DNA of 64,000 nt. It comes from Ascidia mentula (taxonomy: Eukaryota; Chordata; Ascidiacea; Phlebobranchia; Ascidiidae). The position numbers and the translations under genes were made by a program. The DNA is taken from NCBI GenBank assembly GCA_947561715.1, contig OX387199.1:2919001-2983000 (forward strand), given 5' to 3'. This document shows positions 54,401-64,000 of this stretch, piece after piece. How positions within the stretch are numbered: the first letter of the stretch is position 1; the number at the start of each line of letters is the position of its first letter. Under the pieces are notes generated by a model. The model made no database searches and had not been told where the DNA came from. It saw only the letters and a program-made list of their open reading frames with translations.

Positions 54401-56732
54401 TCATCATTATATATAAATACCTTGTTGTGTTTGCACAGCCCTGAGTTGACAAAGTTGTGGAATTTGTGTCCCGATAACTTGGAAGCTTGTCGATCGGGAG
54501 ACAGAGAGTTTGTTCCTTCCTTGAAAGATTATTTTGAAGAGTGCATTGAACAAGAGGACCCCAAGAATCAGATTGAAGACCAGTACAAGTAGGATTTTAC
54601 AGTCTTTTGTTTGTTTTAAAATTTAGATCTTGTAGGCATGGCATTTCTTATAATCAAACTTACATTTTTTGACAACATGATGCAATTGCACCAACCACTT
54701 ATTTTAGTGATAATTGCCACAGACATGCATTAAAATATTTCATAAAATAGGAAAATTCCCCTAACGATTGTGGTATAGCAAGCTCACACCAAAATGTTGT
54801 CTTATACCTATGTTTGTGGGGCTTATTTACCTGTTTGCATTAATGTACTGTACTGATTTTTAACAAATAATGAATTTTAAAATGTAATTTTGATAAAGGC
54901 TTATTGGCATTAGGTGTAAAACATTGAACCTAATGTTTATAGTTGGTTGCATTTTCATTCTCTCTTGTGTGGTTTGTAGATTGGTAAAGAACTCGAATTT
55001 TCAGTGGAAGGCCCTCCGTTTGCTCTCAAATAGGAGTCAGCTCTTTTTCCAAAGCCAGCCGGCTCAAATGCAATTTAAAACTGTTCCTGATTATCTCACA
55101 ACTATTGTCAAGAAGTTGGAAAAGGAATTTCCTTCGAATGCAATAAAAGTAAGGGAATTTCTTTAGAAATACCTTTTGTTGTTTGTTAAAGCAGTTTGGA
55201 TCGATATATTTTGGTTTTATCCCAAACAATTTTGACATTCCCAAATAAACTGACCAACAAAAATTATATTTCATCAGCAGACAGCAAGCGCTCCATCAAC
55301 TCCCAAGCAGGAGACGGCTAATGTTGAACTGAGTCAGGAAAACGAAAAGAACGACCTCACCCTCGAAGATGACCCAGCAGCCAAGGAAGCAGACGGTAAA
55401 TCAAACATTGCTTATTCGAAGCCCTGTCCACCCAAAAAACTATTATAATAATAAAAATACAGAACAAACTTATAACTTACTTCTAGTATGGAAAGTGAGG
55501 TTCTTAACCATGGACTACAGATGCTAACATGGAAATTACTTCTTTCTGCAATAATCACACACTGATAATGCCCACAGGGTGAAATATATATTTCCCTGAA
55601 CAATTCCAGGCTAATCCTGTTTTAAAGCTAGTGCTTTTTGTTAACTAATAATTGCGTTTTGTTCTGTAACTTAATTGCCGTAGTTTAAATCCCCTATTCT
55701 GTCACCACAAGTTGGCACAGAATTAGGCGTTATTTAAAATTGTGCTTTTTCCTAAGGTGAAGACGGAGTACTTGATGAAGACGAATCCCTGGGAGAAGAT
55801 GAAGCTCTTATGGATGACAACCAAGATGATGCTTCTGCTAATGTTGGAGGAGATACTGGGGAAGGTATTTTATGTGATTTCGTTTCTTATATCAAGCTAC
55901 CTTGATAACTCTATGCCCAAGATTTAAACACATTTCCTCTGGAGGGAGTTATTAGTTGCGGTCAGTGTTATGGCATTGTCACGTTTTCTGCCTTACAGTT
56001 ACCCAACAAAAAGGCGTTTCCTGTTCGAAGTGTAATTAACGTGTCTTTGCAATGTGGTTTGTCCATGCGGAACTACTGCGCACCTCAGCATGTGATGTTT
56101 GCGTTCCTCCCGTTATTGGCTTCATTCCTTTGCCCATATAACCCGCACAATGTTAATACTGAATCGCACTAGCAGACTTAATGCAACAAACCAAGATACA
56201 TCCTTAACTTGAATCTTACCAAAAAGTGTTCTTACTGCAGCAGTAATTAAAGCCAATAGAGTACCGTTATTGCAAAGAATAAAATCTAGTTTTTCGCACG
56301 CTACAGGTGTGTCGCTGGACACTTTATCCAGTGATGACATCACAATGTTCGCATCCAAAATCGCCGGTGAGTGGAAAAAGCTGGCCTCCAACCTAAATAT
56401 CTCCGCGAAAGACATCAAAGAAATACAGGAAGATTCCGAAGACCCCGTGTTACAGGTTTGTGTTAAAATGGCAAAAATAAATTGTTAGTAAGTATTGAAC
56501 AATCAATTATAAACAACGCAGATACAATGTTCATTTACAAGACGTATCTGACTGCAATATACTTTTCTGGCGGTTAAATATCGAGTACAAGAGTTAACAA
56601 TTGCGCTTTTTTGGACAGGCTCGCCAGACACTGGTAACTTGGCAGGACTTTTCCAAAGCGAAGGCGACGTACTCAAACTTAATACAGGCCATGAAAGCAA
56701 GCGGATTGGAAAACCTCACGAAAGATGTGTGA
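51496..56732 (+). CDS. THOC1: THO complex subunit 1
   Basis: Nuclear mRNA export/transcription-coupling factor of the THO/TREX complex. Exons: 51496-51540, 51732-51960, 52134-52271, 52372-52508, 52587-52747, 52827-52935, 53011-53099, 53154-53288, 53767-53884, 54105-54289, 54439-54588, 54980-55148, 55281-55395, 55757-55864, 56307-56455, 56619-56732; about 716 residues, phases consistent. Strong matches to vertebrate THOC1 include [58 protein letters not shown] and [13 protein letters not shown] basic AAKKRKLDE is a likely nuclear signal. An acidic linker (exons 55281-55864) precedes the C-terminal death domain ([11 protein letters not shown] to the end). Exons 7 and 8 are split by an apparent 54 bp intron; reading through it would insert 18 residues that vertebrate proteins lack. 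Confidence 0.96.
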
Positions 56733-57533
56733 TGGATATAGTGCGTTAAACAAACCTTAACTTTCCGGTTTGGTCACTGAAAGGGAAACAACTAAACTCA
56801 TGACCGGACGGTCTATCCCAGCAAAAGGAGTATTTACACTTTAAAAAACTTGAAAACAACACTTGTTAAGCAATTAATAAGTCTTTTTTCATGAAAAATT
56901 TATTGATGTGATGAGTATCGTTTGTGGGTCATTCGCTACTACACAGTCGGTTCAGCGTCGTTAAAGAAAATGCCTTAAATTGACAATTTCAAGAATTGTG
57001 TGTGTTTTTTTACGCATGAAGGTTCCCATAAGCAGCACAAAAGTTACGATCGAAACCAGGTTTATTTTACTTCATTGTTAGACTACTTATAATTGCGGCA
57101 GCATATATGAAGATCAAATCAATAGTACACCACGTAAAAATAGTGTGATAAGAGGTAGAAGTCACAGAACGTAAATTTTACACTGAATAAAACATTGATA
57201 AAAACGCACATGTGCAAAGACTGTCAAACACGAAACTAGTTTTTACCCCTTTGTATTTTCGTGCAAGATACTCATTCACTAAAAAATAAGCACAGTAAAC
57301 ATTTAATAACATCCTCAATTTCATAAACATCACCTCCATAGCTTTTATGTACATTTAAATTTCTCCTTTTCCGGACGTAAAAAACTTACCTATGGCGAAG
57401 GAAATCACTCATGCGGAACATAGATTTCAACTATTCTCATTTTTAGATTTTCTTTTGGTTCAACTCAACAACACGTTGTTTTTTCAATCTGTTGTCTAGA
57501 GTATATTATTAAGCTACTGATGTAACATTTCTA
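56733..57533. other. Intergenic between THOC1 and the CARF-type gene
   Basis: AT-rich spacer with an AATAAA near 57186 that may end THOC1 transcripts. It probably also holds the promoter and any 5' exon of the next gene. Nothing else is recognisable. Confidence 0.5.
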
Positions 57534-59478
57534 ATGGACTTTAGACATCCTGATAGTGTCATTGACGGCGGAGAAGTACAAACACTTGGAATTACCCAGG
57601 TGAGAATTATATTATGTGTTGGAGTGTAATAAAATAGCCTGCCAGTTTAATGTGTGGTGTTATGGTGCTTACTGGCACGTTAGACTACTTATAATTGCAC
57701 CTTCAGTACCATAACGATTGGAATGTGCCTGTTGCCTTTAATTCAAATTTGAATAGTTGCTATTTTACTTGATTCAATCTGCAACAGACCAACAGTCTTT
57801 AATCATAATTTTCTTCATTGCAAATTGTGCAGTGGTTTGACTCGCCTGAAGAAGTTTACAAAACAATAAGAAAGTTTGAAAAGGACACCGGTACAAAATA
57901 CATCAAACTGTTTCGTCACAAGTATGGTATGTGTTTTGATCATTACCTTCCGACTTCCAATATGCTAACTTATAACAATACAAGGATAAAGTGATTTGGC
58001 ATCTGGTTTAAAAATTCATATTTGTGTGGATTTTTTGTGTTTTTGCAAAATACCTTTTTTCAGATTTGTTCAAAAGCAGAATTCGGTGGGATGAAAACAC
58101 ACGAATTCCCTACGTTATTACTGCAAGTGGGAAATTGGAGTGTCACTTCGGCAGGGACAGAGACAAAATACGCAAAGAGGAAAGAAAGCGAAAAAGTCTC
58201 AACAACATGGTAACTTTAAATATTTGTATTGTAAATTGTTGTTACCAAGCATTTTAAATTTTAAAGAACTTTTGTGCCAGAAGGGCAGTTATTTCAAATT
58301 TGAATACAGACCGAACTGGAAGTTTAAACCATTTTTACAACTTCAGTGAGCCTTCATTCATAAAACATGATTTACTTCACAGATTCTAGGTCTCGAGCCC
58401 AACAGAAAACGTCCCCCAATGAGCCGACGGTCAAAGAAAAAGAATTGTGAAGCTACAATCAGCATATCTGAAGTTCTAAAGTTCCCACAATACGAGGTTG
58501 GTATTATGGTGTATATAAAAATAAAAAGAACTTGCTAAACCTGCACTTTTGCGGGATAAAAACAAAAAAAAAACAATGCCAACAATTTGAATGATTTATT
58601 GTTGTAAGTGTGTGTAAAACCATGGCATTTCATATAGAGCATAGTGGATAAGTTTCAAGCAAGGTATATCTTTTTTAAGATTGACTCCATCTGCAAAAGT
58701 CGTCGAAGTGCAACTAGTAAACTTCTGCGTGAAGTTATTCTTGAAGAATCAGATTCTCTTGTGCAGGAGTATGGTTGCTGTGTTGTTTTTCCTTCCAACG
58801 AGGCACATTCTGGTCATGTTGTGGGTGTGGTAGGTTTTTTTCCTCCCTAGGTCCATCAATTAACCTTGCTTTTATTAAAAAATCTTTATTCATGATGTGT
58901 TATTTCAGAACCAGTGGCAAGTCCAACTTGATGAAAGAGTCATGATTAAGCTAAATGAACTAGCTGGCAATGGCATTTACTCAGTAAAAGAGCTGAAAAA
59001 ACAGCTCAGATCTTTTGTATTCGAGGAGCTGTACAACGGTAGAGATCCACCCCAAGCTACAGACCGTAGCTTTTTTCCCACAGCAAAAGACATCCGGGAT
59101 TACTTTCAAAACTCTTCCACTGATGTTACTCTCGATGATAACGATTCTTCTCTTTTTGAGAACAGTGCAGATCACTGCGAACTTTGGGGCAACCAGATTT
59201 CTGATGTTCTTGACCAGATTGAGTCTTCTTTGCAAGATGTGCAATCAGATGAAACCCTATGGAATATCAAGGATAGACTGCATGGTGTGCTCCGTGATTT
59301 ATCCAAGAGTCGACATAGTGCCGAAGCTGCCTCCATTCTTGAAACACTTCCTATTGTAGTAAAACGTAAATATCCAGATTCTGTGTTTGACCAACTCGCC
59401 ACCAAGCGTTTCAAAATGCAACCTCAATCTTCCACCTTGCTGCCTATCACCCAGGTGGAAATTACTCAATATCCATGA
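57534..59478 (+). CDS. CARF: CARF (ALS2CR8)-family transcription factor-like protein
   Basis: Exons 57534-57599, 57833-57926, 58064-58209, 58383-58496, 58638-58829 and 58909-59478 give 393 residues. The pattern fits the calcium-responsive transcription factor family: an N-terminal segment with SxGKLECHFGRDRDK and ERKRKS, a basic RSKKKNCEATI followed by EVLKFPQYE (family form KKxxCPAxIxVxxVxxFPxY), and a diagnostic later segment, QLDERVMIKLNELAG, VKELKKQLRSFV and PPQATDRSFFPTAKDIRDY. The last exon adds an acidic, Ser-rich tail that I do not recognise. In mammals CARF binds calcium-response elements of the BDNF promoter; DNA binding here is inferred. AATAAA at 59528-59533. Family call fairly sure; orthology less so because several paralogous and transposon-related relatives exist. 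Confidence 0.8.
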
Positions 59479-59875
59479 CTTGATATGAGACATTTTTACT
59501 GTTTTCCTTTTTCGTTTTCTATTTGTAAATAAAAAAGAACTTTCCAAACAATCACATCTACGACATAGTGTTTTAAGCTTCGAATGTACTTCTAGGTTCA
59601 GGAAAATGAAAGTCATCTGTGTTCTCTTTTCTTCATTCAAATCACTTAGTAAAATATGTAATAATCATGCAAGGAATTAAATTTACCGTGAACAATATGT
59701 TTTTACCTTCTGACTAAAAACCTAATATTCACGTTTCTCTGATTGGATATGTACAGTGACGTAATTTTGGTAGCGTTTTTATTCGTTTTTCTGAAAATCA
59801 GTAATCTCAACCAAGGAATTGTTTTTTCTGTTTTTGGAGCGCGTATTTCGAGATCAAAAATAAACAGGCAATGAC
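59479..59875. other. CARF-type 3' end and RABL3 promoter region
   Basis: 397 bp. It holds the poly(A) signal of the upstream gene (59528-59533) and must contain the RABL3 promoter. An out-of-frame ATG immediately precedes the RABL3 start (59871, ATGACATGA), giving a two-codon upstream frame. Confidence 0.5.
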
Positions 59876-61555
59876 ATGACTGGTGTGATTCGCAATCTGA
59901 AGGTAAAAGTCCTTGTGCTTGGTGATTCGGGTGTCGGAAAATCATCGTTTACACATTTGCTCTGCCACGAAGCGCCTTGCAAAAACCCCGCGTACACTAT
60001 TGGCTGCAACGTTGAAATAAAGGTATATTTTAGAATACCTTTTTGTTGGTGATACTTTCGATATTAAGACTAGTAAATGACAGACTTCTTTAGTTACATG
60101 ATTACAAGCAAGGAACTCCTGATGAAAGAACATATTGTGTAGAGGTTTGGGACATTGGTGCCTCAAAAAGCCATGCTAGTAGTAGGTTTGAAATTAAAGT
60201 TTTTATTTTGTATCACTACCAAATTAGTATGAAAAAAACCTGTTGATAAGTGGGGGGGATAACTAATGACAAACAAGAGGGCAATTTTCTTTTTAACAGG
60301 TTTATTTTCTACAACAATGTCAATGGAATCATACTGGTTCATGATCTGACAAACTTAAAATCCCTCCAAAACCTACCTAAATGGCTCAGTGATGTTTTGA
60401 ACCAAGAACCAACTGGTGGATTATCTTCAGTGAGAGTTACCTCTTCCATTAACAATGGGTCGGTATATTTTCACCAAATTGTGTTGCATTTTTATATAAT
60501 TTTTTGTTGAAGTTTAAGTGCACTAATCCATTGGAATCTGGTACATTCATGCACTGGTGTAAATGCTGGACAGCTGTATGACTTTTTACTGTTTTTTACA
60601 ACTTCTGTTAAAACTTTACACTGTGTTTTTGCCTAAATGAGTAGCTTTCTTTTGCAGCGGAGATGTGAAGCAAGATGATCACCCAGCCGTCAACTATTCA
60701 ATTCCAATATTTATGGTTGGGAGTAAACTTGATCAGGTTGCTGAGGGAACGAGGGCACAGTTTGTGATGAGAAGTAAGTCATACGCCGTCGAGTTTGGCT
60801 GCAGCGAAGTTCACTTGGTAAGCATGTATACACAACTTATGCTGTCAACTGTGAATTGAATAAGTTGCATATTTTCCACCCAAAAGAGTTCTTCACCAGA
60901 AATTGTTTTTTTGTTATGAATACCTATGCTATTTGAATGTGGCTGAGCTAATGATGTCAATGAGGATAATAAGAGAGGTTCTCTTTAATTGTAGCTTTGC
61001 ATCTCTTTTTTTAGGAAAGTGCCGAACCCAAGTACATAGCTGCCGGAAGTGGAAATTCTGTCAAACTCAGCAGGTTCTTTGACAAGGTAAAACTTACCTA
61101 AACCAGACTTTGTGTTTAAAACCACTTTTTTTCTTGCTGGGCAGCTACTCCTTATGTGCACTGCCTGGTATATTTAAACATTGTTTCTCAAATCATATAT
61201 GTTGATTGCACTGTCTGTGTGCTCTTACCTTATCACAAGACGCTTGTGAAATCTGTGCTATGCATCTTTTTGTTTAACAAACATGACTAAAATGGTAATA
61301 GTTGTAATACAGACTTGATATTGTGGTGTGTATGTAATTTGGGGAAGTTCATTTTCTGACACAAGTACGTTGCAGGTGGTTGAACACGCCGTACAACGCC
61401 AAAACACGATGGCGATCGTTCAGTCTCCGATTGTGGACAGACGTGGCTCGTTTGGTTCCCCTGCCGTCGACCGCAAACCTGGTTCAGAGCGAAGAAGGCC
61501 AAACTCCAGCCAATTTAACCGACTGATTAACTTCAAAACTGCACACCAAGACTGA
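59876..61555 (+). CDS. RABL3: RAB-like protein 3, small GTPase
   Basis: Exons 59876-60022, 60094-60185, 60300-60458, 60658-60817, 61015-61086 and 61376-61555 give 269 residues. P-loop [10 protein letters not shown] is followed by [15 protein letters not shown] (switch I region). WDIGAS replaces the DxxG of classical Rabs as in vertebrate RABL3 (WDVGGS). Then come [16 protein letters not shown] (guanine specificity) and [17 protein letters not shown], nearly identical to the vertebrate [17 protein letters not shown]. It has no C-terminal prenylation cysteine, as is normal for RABL3. The C-terminal 60 residues are longer and basic. Poly(A) signals at 61673-61678 and 61756-61761. RABL3 has been linked to RAS-family prenylation control and ciliary/proliferation functions; that role is family knowledge. 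Confidence 0.95.
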
Positions 61556-61885
61556 GCCACCTTATTTCGTTCTACCTTTTGATGTTTTTATGTAGCAACA
61601 TAAACCGAGCTATTGTGCCTTATTATTAAACTGAGAGAAATTCTGCTCTTACATATAAATCATAGCTTAAAAAATAAAACCAGTCGGAATTCCAGCTTTC
61701 CTTGGCATTGTAACGGCTTCTGTACGAAGTGTGTGTGCGTTAACGCATGTTGTGCAATAAATACTATAAAAAGCAAATACATCCGTGTGTCCATATTAGG
61801 TTTCACAAGTAACTGAATTACGGCACATTTCGATTGGAACAAACAATCTTGCCGCAGATTCTGAACCTTTCGTTCTGCTTGTGTG

Positions 61886-61935
61886 ATAACAAGCAAACAT
61901 TTCCTCTCTAGCCTGTGTTAGTTTTACAGCTAATA
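61886..61935 (+). repeat. Dispersed repeat copy A
   Basis: Shares AAGCAAACATTTCC and CTGTGTTAGTTTT, in order and spacing, with the segment at 63952-63999 at the window's right edge. The element type is unknown. Confidence 0.55.
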
Positions 61936-62491
61936 GCAGCAGAGGGTTGTTTTGATGGAGACTTTTGTTGGCTGTCTGTAGGGCGAGATACCAACATTCG
62001 CTAGACAATTGACATCACTTTGTACTTTTTATGGAAAAGGGTAACGTGTACGATTGTGATGGTAATGTTTTTGGACCAGGTAAATGATTCCTTTTATGCT
62101 TTGACTGATGTTGGGCTCCACGCAGGGGTGTGCAGCACGTTCAGCGCACCACGACCCTTAGTTGGTCCATGCAGGGCTGGTACTAAGAAAGGCATTTCAC
62201 CTAAAAATAGGACTTTCAAGCGCGGGGCCGACTTGTGTTAAGGATCGGTTGTTGGGGGTGACTTCATAGTTTCCTTACGAACAGAAAAAAATTTACCGCC
62301 CAAACTTGGCGCTCCTACACAATCCAATGCGAAATATAGACTTTGCACAAGCACTTTTTTCTCACAAGAGACCAGACTAAAGCCCAGACATACTTCAAAT
62401 GTAAAAGTAATGCCATGCTTTCGCATAGCAATGCAGGATCGCCCAACTGCGCAGGTCCTTTATATTTGGCGATCACAGCTCTAATATTCTG

Positions 62492-62544
62492 ATCATAAGG
62501 TTCACAGGCATAAGGTTGGCTGCGTAGCCTGTGAACCTTATGAT
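62492..62544. repeat. Perfect 18 bp inverted repeat (hairpin)
   Basis: ATCATAAGGTTCACAGGC (62492-62509) and its exact reverse complement (62527-62544) are separated by 17 nt. The loop repeats part of the arm (ATAAGGTT). Confidence 0.85.
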
Positions 62545-63951
62545 AATTCAAATGTAGTTTTGTTTTTGCCTTAAATATGAACCCCGTGACCTTATAGCTT
62601 TGTTCTACCAGAAGAGATGTTTGTTGCAGCTAATTTTACGAGCGGAAAAGTTTGTTATGACCATAAATGTCGCTAAAATCCCATCGTTCCAGTTTAACTG
62701 CCGATCGGTACAAATCTATTACTGGTCCGGAATTTCTTTCAAACAAACGAATAATGAGCTTTAAGACGCCATAAATCGTCTTTTCAAAAGGCTTAATGAC
62801 GTTAACGCCAATAACGACACGCAGGTAACATCGCTTAAAAACATTGTTTCAATATGTGCCTATGTCGTTACAAGTTAACAGCATCGTAAATTTGGATCAC
62901 TGTATTGGAACCAACGCGGTACTGCATAACAGCGGTGAGGTGCTACCCAGCTTTCATACACGTAATCAGGCTTGCTATGAGAGAAACGTTGTGACTTATT
63001 TCATGTTGTGAAATACTAACTAATGGCTATAGTTACATGATAAATATCATCACATTTATAAAGTGGAAGATGTTGAGCGGGTGACTGTTAAATTTTTACT
63101 GTTTTGTTCGATTAAAAAATCCGTCTGTAAAATAATTTCTAAAATCCGCTTGATGTCGCTGTGTATCGTTCCCAATCATTAAAAATATTCTTCTCGAGCA
63201 ACAAAACAAATGTGTTTTAAATTTGGAAAGGTTTTTGTCGTTCAATTTTACCAAAGTGTTTTAACGCTTAAAGGGAAAACGTTTATCAGAAACGCGGGAT
63301 TTACGTGGGGCGGAGTAGTGCCTTACGTTCAATATTTAACCAGTCGTAAACACTGCCCAGCGTAAAAGTCGTTGTGTTTATTGAGCAATATCTGGGATGA
63401 CGTTACCCAGCGCGTCCAATACAAAGACTTACGACTGGAGAGATTTTTGTTCATTACTTTTGTTGCTTGCGTCAGGTTTTGAATTTTACGATATTGTTTT
63501 GATTTTTATGTTGTCCATTTTTGCGATATTTATTCTTTAAACAGCATACAGTACACCGTATTGTTTTGTAACGTTTTGAAATACATTTGCTTCGATTTCC
63601 TCGATATCATGGTAGAGAATTTTTAATGCGTGTTTCGCAAAGAGTTTACACAAAAAATGTGAAGAGAGACTGAAAATAAAAGAGCAAAGGCCGGGAATGG
63701 GAAAATTCTGTGTGCTGATGGCATTTGTACACAAAAATTGTCAACCCAATACCACAACAGGCCAACAAACATGTGTAGCAAAACAATTGTCTAAAAATAG
63801 TTGACGAGGTTGGCGCGTACGGTTCACGACAAATGGAACACTAATTTATCAAGGCTTTCGTCTCGCTGAAGGGAAGAACGATCGGAAATTGGTTTGTTCT
63901 TTATTTGGCGCGGGACGGGCTTTGTGTACACCAGGTAAACATTGGTACCAA

Positions 63952-63999
63952 GCAAACATTTCCCCACTGATCTGTGTTAGTTTTCCTGCCAATGCCGAA
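63952..63999 (+). repeat. Dispersed repeat copy B (at window edge)
   Basis: Second copy of the repeat at 61886-61935, running up to the end of the window, so its right border cannot be seen. Confidence 0.5.
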
Positions 64000-64000
64000 C

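Larger units (their letters stand above)
61556..64000. other. Intergenic, no supported gene
   Basis: After the RABL3 poly(A) signals only short frames are seen. Two partial copies of one dispersed repeat (about 61886-61935 and 63952-63999) and a perfect hairpin (62492-62544) are the recognisable structures. Confidence 0.45.

Overview
This is an AT-rich, intron-rich animal nuclear window. Introns are short (54 bp to about 1.6 kb) with ordinary GT-AG ends, and the conserved proteins (LIM kinase, THOC1, RABL3, a CARF-type factor, a proton-channel-like voltage sensor) look like divergent chordate orthologues. A tandem cluster of IL-17-type cytokine genes inside a compact genome suggests a tunicate, probably a Ciona-like ascidian. 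The species is an inference.

Layout. 1-3168: no convincing gene, plus a decayed hammerhead-like repeat. 3222-11518 (+): LIM kinase in 16 coding exons. 11519-14256: no gene supported, followed by two orphan terminal exons facing each other (14257-14355 +, 14705-14930 -). 15008-43898: an immune/secretory region with five small secreted IL-17-like genes (four on +, one on -) sharing one exon plan, and one secreted protein with two GCWxD domains (32145-34413). An intact 7.2 kb BEL/Pao retrotransposon (34420-41591) with seemingly identical LTRs sits 6 bp past the stop codon of that secreted-protein gene. 45257-50770 (-): a 14-exon gene for a voltage-sensor-only membrane protein of the HVCN1/TMEM266 type. 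51496-56732 (+): THOC1, divergent from it across a 725 bp shared promoter region. 57534-59478 (+): a CARF (ALS2CR8)-family gene. 59876-61555 (+): RABL3. 61556-64000: no gene supported.

Most striking signal: a family of very small elements (94-171 bp) flanked by 12-15 bp target-site duplications, with a type I hammerhead self-cleaving ribozyme at the 3' end. Two copies (23084-23240 + and 24770-24893 -) keep every core nucleotide and all three helices. One (9730-9900, in a LIM kinase intron) has a mutation in the core. One (15383-15476) has collapsed into a head-to-head palindrome of two ribozyme 3' halves. A fifth, near 1592-1645, is degenerate. The element is non-coding and looks like a retrozyme-type or otherwise ribozyme-bearing non-autonomous retroelement; three of the four TSD-bounded copies lie in or beside the IL-17 cluster.

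Exon borders below were set by hand: splice sites, reading phase and family alignment agree through every listed multi-exon gene, so the exon chains are reliable. Gene 5' UTRs and transcription starts are mostly not determined.
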